A stretch of DNA of 43,194 nt from assembly GCA_902459845.2 (NCBI GenBank), contig CABPSV020000029.1:1-43194 (forward strand). The letters run 5' to 3'. Source of the stretch: Hepatocystis sp. ex Piliocolobus tephrosceles (lineage: Eukaryota > Apicomplexa > Aconoidasida > Haemosporida > Plasmodiidae). The position numbers and the translations under genes were made by a program. Every line of letters starts with the position of its first letter. Positions within the stretch are counted from its first letter, which is position 1. The notes under the pieces were generated by a model. It ran no database searches. It was not told the DNA's origin and saw nothing but the letters and a program-made list of their open reading frames with translations. This document shows, one piece after another, positions 32,379-42,615 of this stretch.

Positions 32379-35051
32379 ATGCCAAACAAAACTTCTTCAG
32401 TCTTTCGAATTATTCAAAATGAATTTTTGTTTAATTATCACAATACTGCAAACGTAGTTAAACTAACTACCGCTTACAACACCGCTTACAACACCGCTTA
32501 CAACACCGCTTACAACACCGCTTACAACATCGCTTACAACACCGCTTACAACATCGCTTACAACACCGCTTACAACACCGCTTACAATTTAAAATTAACA
32601 AGTAGATTTTTTTTTTATAACCATAAAATGTATTTTAATTCAAAAAATGAGGAGAATGGCCAAAAAAATTATTTTTCTTTAAAAAAAAAAAAAAACCAGC
32701 CGGTATGTGATTATGTTGAAAATGATGAAGATGCTTACAACAACAACGAATGTGTATATATAAAAAATAACAAAAAATTTATTATACTTAAAAAAACAAA
32801 ACAAAACGCGAACATAAAAAAAAATACCAACGATGACTATAGTGATGACTATAATGATGATTTACCAAAACACTTTAAAAAAAATGTCTCACAAAATGAT
32901 TCAATAAATAATTTAAAAAATTTGTATATATATAACAAAGCCGTAACAGGCAATAACTTACTTATTGACTATACTGGTACATATAAGGAGGAGAACATCT
33001 ATCCTCTTGGTGATGATTCCGATGTTATTAACGAGTCAGGAAGTAGTACAAGTTCAAACGTCAGCACAAGTACGAGCATAAGCGCCAGCGAAAACTCACA
33101 TACCAACACAAGTATAGACGCATATACCAACACGATTAAAGCATACCATGCCAATCTGTTCAGTAAAGATATGAACGATAATAAAATTGATAGTTCAACC
33201 AATAAGCAAACCCCAAACATAAATAATAACAGGTTCAATATGAACATAACTGTTAATAATTACAATATAAAAAACAATATTATACAAAACATAAATAATG
33301 ATCATTTAAATACAAATAAAGTAACTAATATAAGTGAAAAAAAAGAAAACGAAACATTAATGGAAATACTAACACAACAAGAAGATCATACTATGATACA
33401 TAATGAAAAAAGATTTTGTGATTTTTTATGGACTGTTGTAAAATCAGGTAAAGGAGGAAGTCCAAATTATAAAAAAAGAAGAAGTCGTAAATTAAAAGGG
33501 GAAGGTTATGGTGGACATGGAGGTAATGTTATATTAGAAAGTAAAAAATGTATTTACGATTTAATTAAAATAGAACAAAAAATAAAAGCTAAAGATGGGG
33601 GAGATTATAAAGAAAGTAGTAGAGGAATGGATGGTGATGATAAAATTATTCATGTACCAGTTGGTACAATAGTACGTAAAAGATTATATTGTAAAAAAAA
33701 AAATGAAAATAATCGAAAAATATATAAAAGTATATTTTGGTATCAATTTTTAAAAGAAAATGAACAATTATTAGTAGCTAGAGGAGGTAAAGGAGGTATT
33801 TCTTATTCCGTTTTTAAAAAACATGATTATAGATTACCCGAAATGGGAGAACGTGTAGCGTTGGAATTAGAATTAAGATTGTTAAATGACGTAGCTTTTA
33901 TAGGTATAGAAAACAGTGGAAAAACCTCTTTATGTAGTAGTCTTAGTAATTATTTTGGTAATATAAACAATGATATTTATACAACTACCATTCCTCATGT
34001 ATCTTATATTAATTATATTGATGGAGTGGAAATACCATTATTAGATACTCCATTTTTATTTTACAATGCACATAAAGATAAAGAAAGAGGAAAAAGAATT
34101 TTAAGACATTTATATCGAACTAAATTAATAGTTTATGTAATTGATGTATCTAATGATCAGTTACAAAATATAGACGATTTGCAATTTGAAGATTATTATA
34201 TGACTACTTTGAAAAAAAATATAAATAATAATAATTATGAAGAAGCAGAAAAAGACGAAGAAGAATTACGCACAATATTTAATAACAATGATACTACTAC
34301 TTTTACTGGTGAAGTTAAAACGATTAAATTTGATTCTCCAGAGGAACTACATCCTGATGAACAATACGAAGATTCTTATCAAAATAATATATATACAAAG
34401 CAAAGTGATTTATATTATGAAGCTGTAGTAAATACTAATCAAAATGGAGTTAATAACAACGGAGTTAATAACAACGGAACTAATAAGAACGGAGCAATAA
34501 AAATGATAGGAGAAAACAAAAGAGAGAGAGAAAACAACAATTTGAAAAATTATTATAACGATACAATTAAACAAATAAAAATGTTAAGAAATGAATTATT
34601 TTTATACAATCCTGAATATTTAAAAAAAAAAGAATTAGTCGTAGCAACGAAATGTGATATGTTACATAAAAATACCTTAATCAATTTAGATTCTTTATAT
34701 TTTCGATTGAAAAATATTTTCCCTGATATAGAAGTTATAGGTACATCGGCAAAATTTGGATTAGGTATAAAACTGTTAAGTAAAAAAATAAGAGAACTTA
34801 TTTATCCGCAACATGTATTACAAAATACAAAATTATATGCAAAAAATATTGAAGACTATGTTATACCATCTTATGATCATTATATTAAAGGAAAAAATAA
34901 ATTAAAAAATTATGATCTACCTGATCATATTAAACATATGTATGATCATAATTATATGGAAAATATGAATTTCTTTTTAAAAAAAAAAAAAAAAAAAACC
35001 GGTGTCAACAATGACGAGAGGTTACAAATAGAGAAACACAACAATGAATAA
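32379..35051 (+). CDS. Obg-family GTPase, 890 residues, probably organellar
   Basis: A single exon starts at ATG 32379. The first 340 residues are a low-complexity extension with about ten NTAY repeats (residues 33-70); the basic, Asn/Tyr-rich start could be an organellar targeting sequence. The Gly-rich OBG fold begins near 345 (SGKGGSPNYKKRR, GGHGGNVIL, DGGDY, VPVGTIVR, LLVARGGKGG, LPEMGE). The G domain follows: G1 G509-IENSG-K515-T516, switch I YTTTIPH (about 535-541), G4 T757-K-C-D760, and G5 TSAK near 789. The G3 motif is LDTPF (D556-F559), where the family has DxPG; the invariant glycine is Phe. A long insert (about 600-735) separates G3 and G4. Obg proteins assist large-ribosomal-subunit assembly; Plasmodium versions are expected in the mitochondrion or apicoplast. 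The compartment cannot be decided from this N-terminus. Confidence 0.9.
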   Translation: MPNKTSSVFRIIQNEFLFNYHNTANVVKLTTAYNTAYNTAYNTAYNTAYNIAYNTAYNIAYNTAYNTAYNLKLTSRFFFYNHKMYFNSKNEENGQKNYFSLKKKKNQPVCDYVENDEDAYNNNECVYIKNNKKFIILKKTKQNANIKKNTNDDYSDDYNDDLPKHFKKNVSQNDSINNLKNLYIYNKAVTGNNLLIDYTGTYKEENIYPLGDDSDVINESGSSTSSNVSTSTSISASENSHTNTSIDAYTNTIKAYHANLFSKDMNDNKIDSSTNKQTPNINNNRFNMNITVNNYNIKNNIIQNINNDHLNTNKVTNISEKKENETLMEILTQQEDHTMIHNEKRFCDFLWTVVKSGKGGSPNYKKRRSRKLKGEGYGGHGGNVILESKKCIYDLIKIEQKIKAKDGGDYKESSRGMDGDDKIIHVPVGTIVRKRLYCKKKNENNRKIYKSIFWYQFLKENEQLLVARGGKGGISYSVFKKHDYRLPEMGERVALELELRLLNDVAFIGIENSGKTSLCSSLSNYFGNINNDIYTTTIPHVSYINYIDGVEIPLLDTPFLFYNAHKDKERGKRILRHLYRTKLIVYVIDVSNDQLQNIDDLQFEDYYMTTLKKNINNNNYEEAEKDEEELRTIFNNNDTTTFTGEVKTIKFDSPEELHPDEQYEDSYQNNIYTKQSDLYYEAVVNTNQNGVNNNGVNNNGTNKNGAIKMIGENKRERENNNLKNYYNDTIKQIKMLRNELFLYNPEYLKKKELVVATKCDMLHKNTLINLDSLYFRLKNIFPDIEVIGTSAKFGLGIKLLSKKIRELIYPQHVLQNTKLYAKNIEDYVIPSYDHYIKGKNKLKNYDLPDHIKHMYDHNYMENMNFFLKKKKKKTGVNNDERLQIEKHNNE
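32468..32586 (+). repeat. 12-base coding repeat (ACCGCTTACAAC)
   Basis: Ten copies of a 12-base unit encode Thr-Ala-Tyr-Asn; two or three copies read Ile-Ala-Tyr-Asn. They lie in the N-terminal extension of the Obg protein. The codons GCT, TAC and AAC are richer in G+C than the gene's norm. Confidence 0.9.
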
Positions 35052-35075
35052 TACCATTTTTATTTGAACTGCTTT

Positions 35076-35278
35076 TGCATTTTGTATTTTGCATTTTGCA
35101 TTTTGCATTTTACATTTTGCATTTTGCATTTTGCGTTTTACATTTTACATTTTGCATTTTGCGTTTTACATTTTACATTTTGCATTTTGCGTTTTACATT
35201 TTACATTTTGCATTTTGCATTTTGCATTTTGTATTTTGTATTTTGTATTTTGCATTTTGCATTTTGCGTTTTACATAG
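35076..35278. repeat. 9-base repeat (TTTTGCATT)
   Basis: About 22 copies of TTTTGCATT with TTTTACATT and TTTTGCGTT variants, starting about 25 bases after the Obg stop codon. All three frames stay open through it, producing several false open frames. Confidence 0.95.
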
Positions 35279-35281
35279 TAC

Positions 35282-35313
<32 letters not shown>

Positions 35314-35389
35314 TTGTTATGTTTGTATTATATCCATATGGAGTTACCACGGGAATAATAAATAAATAAAAAAAAAAAAAAAAAAAAAT

Positions 35390-35535
35390 AAACAGGTAAA
35401 CGCACGAATTAGTAAAAAAAAAAAAAAATAAACAGGTAAAAGCACGAATTAGTAAAAAAAAAAAAATAAACAGGTAAACGCACGAATTAGTAAAAAAAAA
35501 AAAAAATAAACAGGTAAACGCACGAATTAGTAAAA
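35390..35535. repeat. Four-copy 40-base repeat between convergent genes
   Basis: AAACAGGTAAACGCACGAAT followed by TAGT starts at 35390, 35430, 35469 and 35510, separated by A runs of 12-18. Only one base differs among the cores (AGCACG in copy 2). The array lies between the convergent stop codons of the Obg gene and the 1140-residue gene. Confidence 0.9.
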
Positions 35536-35616
35536 AAAAAAAAAAAAAAATGAAAATTTATAGAGATATACACAGCATGGAAAATGTAACGTCTTATCAA
35601 ACCATCAGTATCATGA

Positions 35617-35843
35617 TTAGAATATATTAACAGGTAAATTACAATTATACAATTTACACAATTTTTCAGTATACTTTTTATTATAACTACAATCTTTTGT
35701 ATAACATTTCATTTCACTATTCAAAGTCGATGAAACAATATCCCCAATTTTTAAAAATTCAATGTTATTGTTATTTTCTTTTTCCATTTGTTTTGTTCGA
35801 CAGTGTCTTAAGGGAGGAACGGCAATTGTACCGATCATGTCCT

Positions 35844-35898
<55 letters not shown>

Positions 35899-38800
35899 GA
35901 AGCGGAGATAAATGAAAAAAAAAAAAAAAAAATTAGCATGTTTATCTATTTAAATGTGTATATATATGTACGTATGGATGGATAACCTTGTTGTTTAGGA
36001 GTGGATTTAAAAAGGGGTACAATTCCTGCGCATAATACGAAGTTTTAAAAGTAAATAAAGCAGTCAATCGACTTCTCAAATTATCTTTTACTAAAAATTG
36101 AGGTATATACTGAAATGTGTTATGTTTTTGATTATAAATAACATTTTCATGAAAAATAGAACAGTGTAAAGACAAAGGAGTGTAAACTGAATTTAAAAGA
36201 TTGTTATAATTATTGTTTAATCTTATATGGGGGAAAGATGTTGTTTGGTATTTAAAAATTTTATAATTCAAACAATAATTACTTTTTAATTTATCTCTTT
36301 TTGTATAATTTTGATGTATGTTATATTCAGAATTACTATTGTTATATGTATCATAAAGAGAAAAACTGTTTGTATAATCTTCTTCTACATTTTTTAAAAA
36401 TTTTTTTAGTTTTATTTCTAATAGGGAAAAATTATTTTCGTAATAATAATATTTAGTAACAATAAAATATTCAAACATAGTTGTATTATTACATATATGA
36501 TTTATATTATTGACATTTAAAATTTTGTTATTTTTATAAACTACTCTATTTTTATAACTACTTGCAGAAATTAATTCATTACTGTCGTCACCACCATCAT
36601 CATCATCGTCATCACCCTGTATGTTGTTATTACCTTGTATATTGTTATTACCACCATTTAAAGTAACATTTTCTTTTTCATAACCATAATCTAAAAAAAA
36701 AGTATACATTCTTATAAAATCTTGTATAATTTTATTCATAAAATTAGAATTAAAGCTTTGAAAATTCTCATCAATATATTTTATATATCGAAACATATCC
36801 ATTTCAAATGTAAATAATTTATCTGAATGTATTACAATTTTCCCATTAGATCTTAAAATATTTAATGACATAATACTATGAAGTTTAAATAAATTGAAAC
36901 TAATTATAGTTTCGTTAATATATTGTTCATTGTTTATAAAATTCATAAATTCTTTAAACATATGTTCGTATGATAATTCATTCGAGCAAGAACCACAACC
37001 AGAACCTGGATCACTATTTAGATACGCATAAAAAAAATAATAATTATAAAAAATATTAAAATATTCAAAATTAACATTTTGAATATCACAACAATTCCAA
37101 CATAATTGTAAAATAACATAACCTTCTATTGGTATTTTATTTCTTTTTAAAAATTCAAAATCATTTAAATTTTCATTTACTAAATTTAAAATACTTATAA
37201 TAGGTATACCATATCTTTTTTTTAATACAGAACGTAATTCTTTTTGATATTTTTTAAAATATTTATTTTTACTTTTACTTTTTTCAATATATATATTTTC
37301 ATATAATACATCATTAATACTAATTAGTTCTATTAATTTTATTAAAAATTCATACATTATTTCATTTTTTAAGTATCTAAATCCTTTATTTTTTATATAT
37401 AATAAATTATTCATACTATATTTTTGTAAATGTAATAAATAACTACAAATCTCTTCATTAGAAAATTGTAAATTCTTAAAAAGTGCTTCTTCACTTATGT
37501 ATATCACTCCATCATCATTATAATCAATCCCGTTACTATCTGTAGTAGAACTTACTGAACTATTATCTATAAGAAGTGTTTCATTATTCACAATCAAATA
37601 GTATGAAAATAATAATTCAATGTCGTTAAATATAGTTGCTTTTTCAGTTAAAACTATTTTTTCTTTACATAATCCCATAATAGATAATGTTTTAATTAAA
37701 TCCTCTTCATCATACTGTTTTAATTTGTTTTCATTCGTTGTGTTTAAGTTTGAAGAAACGAAACCATTTTGTCCTTCTGTTTTATTATTTGTTAATGTTA
37801 AGGCGTCATGATAATATTTAGATAAAAAAGTTTTTAAACATATTGCTAATGTACCGTCAATATCATTCATTAAAATATTAAATGTTTTATTTTTAGTACA
37901 TAAAACTGCATCATTTAAAATCCCCATATCCAAACATAATTTATATATAATATAATTAATATCTTTATTTTCAGAATAAATTAAATTTATTTTATATTTT
38001 TTTATTTTATCTGACATTAAATTTTTATAAGCACTACTTAATTCATATTCATGAGTATCACTATGAGATGTACCACCTTTATACATATTTCTCATATTAT
38101 TATTAACCATTGTATTTTGTTCATTTGTTATTGTATAACTATGAGTTTTTATATATTCATTATATTCTTTAATATATTTATTAAACATTTTAAAATATAT
38201 ATCTTCTGATTTATTTATTATATTTTTTAATTCTTCATTGATAAAAAGTAATAACCATTCATCATTTATTTGTTTTATCATTTTCGATATATATATTTGC
38301 CATATCTCATCTTCTATCATTAATTCATTTTCTTCTTCCTCTTCTTCACTTCTTTTTACTTCTTCACTTCTTTTTACTTCTTCACTTCTTTTTACTTCTT
38401 CACTTCCTCCTTCTCTTCTTCCATCTTCTTCAACAAAATCCTGTCTTTTTTTCCCACTCTTCGTTATACTTAATATATTTTTTGTAGTTGTATTAATAAC
38501 TGGACTTGTTGCAAAAACTAAAGATTTATCTGCTATATCACATACTTCATATATATAATTACATGTTTTACTATTATTATACAAATTGTTTTTAGTTATT
38601 TCTCCATTCTTAGTTATTTCTACATTCTTAGTTATTTCTACATTCTTAGTTATTTCTACATTCTTAGTTATTTCTTTTGTAGGATATTGATTATAAAAAT
38701 TACTATTTGTAGTATATTTTAAAATACATATATTCTCATCTTTTGACAATATATTAACCATACCATCAATTATATGAGCAGAAACATACAATTTAGGAAT

Positions 38801-39460
38801 TTTTTTTAATTTACTTACATCACTAACTAAATGCTTTTGTACATTTATTTCATCTTCAAAATTATAATGCCATCTCATATATGCCCATAAATGATCTATT
38901 GCATATACATATTTATTTTCCGTTGTTGATGGAGTTATAGTAATTTTTTCTTTTTGCATAAATGGTTTATTATAATGGGAAGTTGTAGTTTTTTTATCTT
39001 CTACAAAGCTTACCAAATTTTCATCTTTTATAATATTTTTTTCTTCAGTTAAAAAATCGGAAAAATCAGCCTGGATATCCAAAAGTGTTAAAGAGTAGTT
39101 GTTTCCCTTGTTATAACTTTTTTTCAAAGGTACAAATTCGCAGCCATTTTCTAAATACTTAAAAAAAAAAAAAAAAAAAGAACAGTAGTGAGATATAAAA
39201 AAAATGATGTACATACATGTGTTTATATGTTAGTGTGTGTATATAACTAAATATTTTTATTATTTTTATAATCAATATAGTGTATGTAATGAACACATAT
39301 ATTTGTACTTTAGAAAAAATACTTTACCAATGACAAAAAAATAAAAAAATAAGTATATAAACATGATCAAATATTACATAATACAAAAATTGATATATTT
39401 ACATGTTTTCTTTTTTAATCAAGGAATCATTACCCAATTATAAAACTTTGCCTCATTCAT
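35617..39460 (-). CDS. Protein of unknown function, 1140 residues, 3 exons
   Basis: Exon 1 is 39434-39460 (MNEAKFYNW, 27 bases), exon 2 is 35987-39157 and exon 3 is 35617-35841. The donors are GTAATG and GTTATC, the acceptors are TTTTAAG and TTTTTGCAG, and all junctions are phase 0. An ATG at 39214 in the same frame would instead read through the T-rich acceptor of intron 1, so the spliced start is preferred. Non-repetitive blocks look well conserved in style: WYLENGCEFVPL at the start, YAIDHLWAYMRWHYNFEDE near 95, RYGIPIISILNL and LQLCWNCCDI in the middle, and the last exon (DMIGTIAVPPLRHCR). Inserts include KRSEEV repeats, EITKNV repeats and NNIQG plus an Asp run. There is no signal peptide or clear membrane segment. 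I do not recognise the family. Confidence 0.75.
38585..38670 (-). repeat. 18-base coding repeat (EITKNV)
   Basis: Four to five copies of an 18-base unit (plus strand TTAGTTATTTCTACATTC) encode EITKNV in the 1140-residue protein. The last copies vary to EITKNG and EITKNN. Confidence 0.9.
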
Positions 39461-39713
39461 TTTAAATGAGTTTTCCTTATTTTTGACTTATTTTTGGCTT
39501 ATTTTTGGCTTATTTTTGGCTTATTTTTGGCTTATTTTTGGCTTATTTTTGGCTTATTTTTGACCTTTTTTTTTGACCTTTTTTTTTAACCTTTTTTTTT
39601 AACCTTTTTTTTTAACCTTTTTTTTTTTTTTTTTTTTTTTGTTTTAACTATCGATAATTAAAATATGTTGGAAGCACGGTCAAAAGAAGCATTCCCACAC
39701 AGTACCTTTCTGT
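39461..39713. other. Upstream region of the 1140-residue gene, with 11-base repeat
   Basis: Seven copies of TTATTTTTGGC (about 39478-39560) lead into TTTTTTTTGACC and TTTTTTTTAACC units and a T run ending near 39640. The repeats begin about 20 bases upstream of the start codon, so they are in the presumed 5' leader or promoter. Confidence 0.8.
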
Positions 39714-39726
39714 ATGGGGATGTGGC

Positions 39727-39766
<40 letters not shown>

Positions 39767-39932
39767 AAGTAATATATGCTTGCACATATGTTTGCATCTA
39801 TTTTTATTCATATGTTTACTTCATTATTTATATAAGCCATGGATACATGATTTTTATCCCTATGTATATCGTTTTTATAAGATAGTATTAAAAAATGAAA
39901 GAGCTAAATTAAATAAGGTTATATTAAATTAA
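39714..39932 (+). CDS. Possible two-exon microprotein, 36 residues
   Basis: A candidate only. Exon 1 (39714-39728) encodes MGMWH. The intron 39729-39836 begins GTATAT and ends TTTATATAAG. Exon 2 (39837-39932) encodes PWIHDFYPYVYRFYKIVL and continues to NERAKLNK, then a stop; the frame is phase 0. The residues (Trp, His, Pro, Arg, few Asn/Ile runs) are unlike random A+T-rich translation. A stronger GTAAGT donor also lies in frame inside the intron (39765), and the unspliced frame is open, so the first exon's end is uncertain. An ATG at 39665 in another frame opens MLEARSKEAFPHSTFLYG and overlaps it. The unit would be divergent from the 1140-residue gene. No family is recognised; a small organellar membrane subunit is one guess. 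Confidence 0.3.
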
Positions 39933-40042
39933 ACTAAATCGATAATGCATCTGCATGTTCGAATATGCATATATTTATTTAATTATTGTAAAACAAGTGC
40001 GCATATTTTTTTTAAGCATCTTTGTTTTACCCTAATATACTG

Positions 40043-40079
<37 letters not shown>

Positions 40080-40105
40080 TTTTTTTGTTACGAGTTTTGC
40101 ATATA

Positions 40106-40144
<39 letters not shown>

Positions 40145-40984
40145 TAAGAAACTTATGAAACACATAACAGCGTTTATATGTTCGCATTTCTCAAATCGAA
40201 AGTTAAGAAATACATCTGTTTCATAATACTTTATACATATATTATAATTTATTTTGTTTTTCTCTTTTTTTTTTATTTTTATTTTTTTATTATTATTTTT
40301 TTATTATTATTTTTTTATTATTATTTTTTTTTTTTTAAACATATAAATTTGTGTATCATTACGCGTTTGTATAAACTTTAAAATTGTAATACTATAAAAG
40401 GATATATACATTATATTTGCCTATATAAATATATACATACATATATGTGTATTTAAATAAGCATGTATGGATATAGTAAGTACTCCCATGTAGTATAACA
40501 TTTTTTTTTTTACATTACTATTTATGTTACCAATGATTTCACAAAAAAATAAGTACTACACTATGCTAACCAAGGTTTTATTATTTTAAATTAAAAATGA
40601 ATTTATATATGAACAAAAAAAAAAAAAAAAAAAGATACAATGCTATATTTTTTTATAATACATTCATAAAATACATTTTTATACACTTTTGTATACTTTT
40701 TAAATATAAAGAATAATTGAGTTTGTATTAAAAAAGGTAAAAAAAAAAAAAAAAAGACAGTTTAGCCCTTATTACATGGTAAAATTAAAAAATTTATGGG
40801 GAGCACCTAAATACATGTACGAACACACAATATGCTTAAAGACTTGTATAATGGTATGTTTTTATTTATTTTATTTTATTTTATTTTTTTTTTTTTTTAA
40901 TTTATTTCATTCAAAGTAAGATGTATAAAAAAGTGAACGTATATATATATTTACACATGTAAATGTGCTTACAAATACACCTAT

Positions 40985-41024
<40 letters not shown>

Positions 41025-41249
41025 AGACTCCTATAAAGACGAATTAAAAAAAAAAAACCCTTTCACCATTAAATAATAGAATATGTATTATTATTTTTAA
41101 CTTAATTAATAGTTACCATTTATATAATATTGAACATAAAAAATGTTATATGTAACGTACATATTACATGTATATACACATACTTGTATATCACGTTACA
41201 CACATAATAATATAATAAATAGTAGTAATATTAAAAATATAACAAATAT
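39933..41249. other. Spacer downstream of the exonuclease gene
   Basis: About 1.3 kb of A/T-rich sequence with (TA)n, A runs (40110-40142, 40989-41023) and TTATTATTTTTTT units (about 40280-40335). A hydrophobic plus-strand frame at about 40178-40381 (MFAFLKSKVKKYICF...) consists mostly of Phe/Tyr/Ile from these repeats and is not accepted as a gene. Confidence 0.55.
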
Positions 41250-42542
41250 TTAATCTAAATCTTCTTTCTCTTCTTCACAACATTCAATCATAGGGTCTAT
41301 AGTATTTTCATGTATTGATGGCTTAAACTTACCTCTTGGTCTATCTTTCAAATTCCAGTAGTCATATACATCATCATGTTTACACAAATATAAAATTTTT
41401 TGATCTATTGATTTATTACTAACCACACATAAAACAACATCACCTACATTAACATCACGAAACTGTGCGACAGATGAAGGAGTACAAGCAATTCCTTTTC
41501 TTGTACTATTCAATTTGAAAACACAATTCAACATGGATTTACTTACTAACATAGCTTCAATTATATTTCCTCTTTTAGCCAAATCAGTGGGCAATTTAAA
41601 TCTAGAATTAAGAAAACAGTAATTTACAAAATCTTTTGATTTTTCTAATACCTTTTTTTTAGGTAGCAATTTATCAAAAATATTATACAAAGGTAATAAA
41701 TATTTAACATTTTTTAAAGCATATATAATAGATGTATTACTTAATGGTCTTGTTTCCCAAAGTTTATCATTTTTACACATTTCTTTTTTTATATCATTTA
41801 AACAATCATCTTTTATCCCTAAATAATCGTATATAAGTTGAGTAAAACCTACTTGATATACATCCTTCTCCTTCCTTTTTTCTTGTAATAACATATGTGC
41901 TCTTGATATATCATACACATTTTCAAACTTTATGCCTAATTGGTTATACAATGCTGAACTGTCTTCTCTACAATCATGTATCAATTTTAACGTTTTTTTA
42001 TTCTCAATTATTTTTTTTACACTATTTATAATGGATTGTTTCAGCAAGTCAAATATATAATATTTCTCAAACACGTTATTGTTTACTTCGCCTATATTTC
42101 TTTTTTCTATATACACTTGCATTAAACATATTTTTCCATATCTTCCTAAATTTGTTCCTTCAAAATCTATTGCAATAATATCATTTTTATTTATTTCTGC
42201 AGCTGTTTCTTCACCATCTTTTTCATTGTCTATAATTTGGATGTATTTATTGTTATATTTTGCCTTTTTATTTATTTCTGCAGGTGTTTCTTCACCATCT
42301 TTTTCATGGTCTATAATTTGGGTGTTTTTACTGTCATATTCTGTGTTTCTACTTTTTAAACTGTGGTAAAATATACAGTTTTTATAATCAAAATTTCTAG
42401 TTTTATATTCCTTTGAAATACTGGAAATACATTTTGTGTCATAAAATGATTTTATTTTTTTAACAATACTTTCATTTTTTACCTTTTTTAAAAAATGGGT
42501 ATTAACTACATTATGGGGAAATTGTTTATATTTCCCAAACAT
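41250..42542 (-). CDS. DEDD-superfamily 3'-5' exonuclease-like protein (EXD1/RNase D type), 430 residues
   Basis: A single exon starts at ATG 42542 and precedes a (TA)n tract. Residues 121-290 form an RNase D-like domain: Exo I IIAIDFEGTNLG (D126, E128), Exo II LIHDCREDSSALYNQLG (D194), DISRAHMLL, then LWETRPLS and Exo III Y274-ALK-N278 with YLLPLY after it. The HDCR..S form of Exo II resembles the EXD1/Egalitarian branch. Exo III normally reads Tyr-x3-Asp; here the codon is AAT (Asn), one base from Asp, so a metal ligand is lost. The C-terminal 120 residues (TPSSVAQFRDVNVGDVVLCV...) are an unassigned domain. The N-terminus is basic and carries a 27-residue tandem duplication (QIIDHEKDGEET near 75 and QIIDNEKDGEET near 102). 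The protein may be an active nuclease with a changed site, or an RNA-binding relative. Confidence 0.85.
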   Translation of the reverse strand: MFGKYKQFPHNVVNTHFLKKVKNESIVKKIKSFYDTKCISSISKEYKTRNFDYKNCIFYHSLKSRNTEYDSKNTQIIDHEKDGEETPAEINKKAKYNNKYIQIIDNEKDGEETAAEINKNDIIAIDFEGTNLGRYGKICLMQVYIEKRNIGEVNNNVFEKYYIFDLLKQSIINSVKKIIENKKTLKLIHDCREDSSALYNQLGIKFENVYDISRAHMLLQEKRKEKDVYQVGFTQLIYDYLGIKDDCLNDIKKEMCKNDKLWETRPLSNTSIIYALKNVKYLLPLYNIFDKLLPKKKVLEKSKDFVNYCFLNSRFKLPTDLAKRGNIIEAMLVSKSMLNCVFKLNSTRKGIACTPSSVAQFRDVNVGDVVLCVVSNKSIDQKILYLCKHDDVYDYWNLKDRPRGKFKPSIHENTIDPMIECCEEEKEDLD

Positions 42543-42562
42543 TTATATATACACTTATATGT

Positions 42563-42615
<53 letters not shown>

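Noticed and set aside
35064..35369. Three overlapping frames of LHFAFCI repeats
   Set aside because: All arise from the 9-base TTTTGCATT repeat, which lacks stops in every frame.
35390..35535. CRISPR-like array of evenly spaced repeats
   Set aside because: The spacers are homopolymeric A, the genome is eukaryotic and no cas genes are present.
39214..39217. Start of the 1140-residue gene at ATG 39214
   Set aside because: That reading passes through an 18-T tract ending in AAG, a typical acceptor, and encodes poly-Phe. The upstream mini-exon MNEAKFYNW joins in phase.
35617..39460. MKT1/XPG-type (PIN-like) identity for the 1140-residue protein
   Set aside because: A loose resemblance of the first 60 residues and of a segment near residue 430 was noticed, but no catalytic acidic pattern could be lined up.
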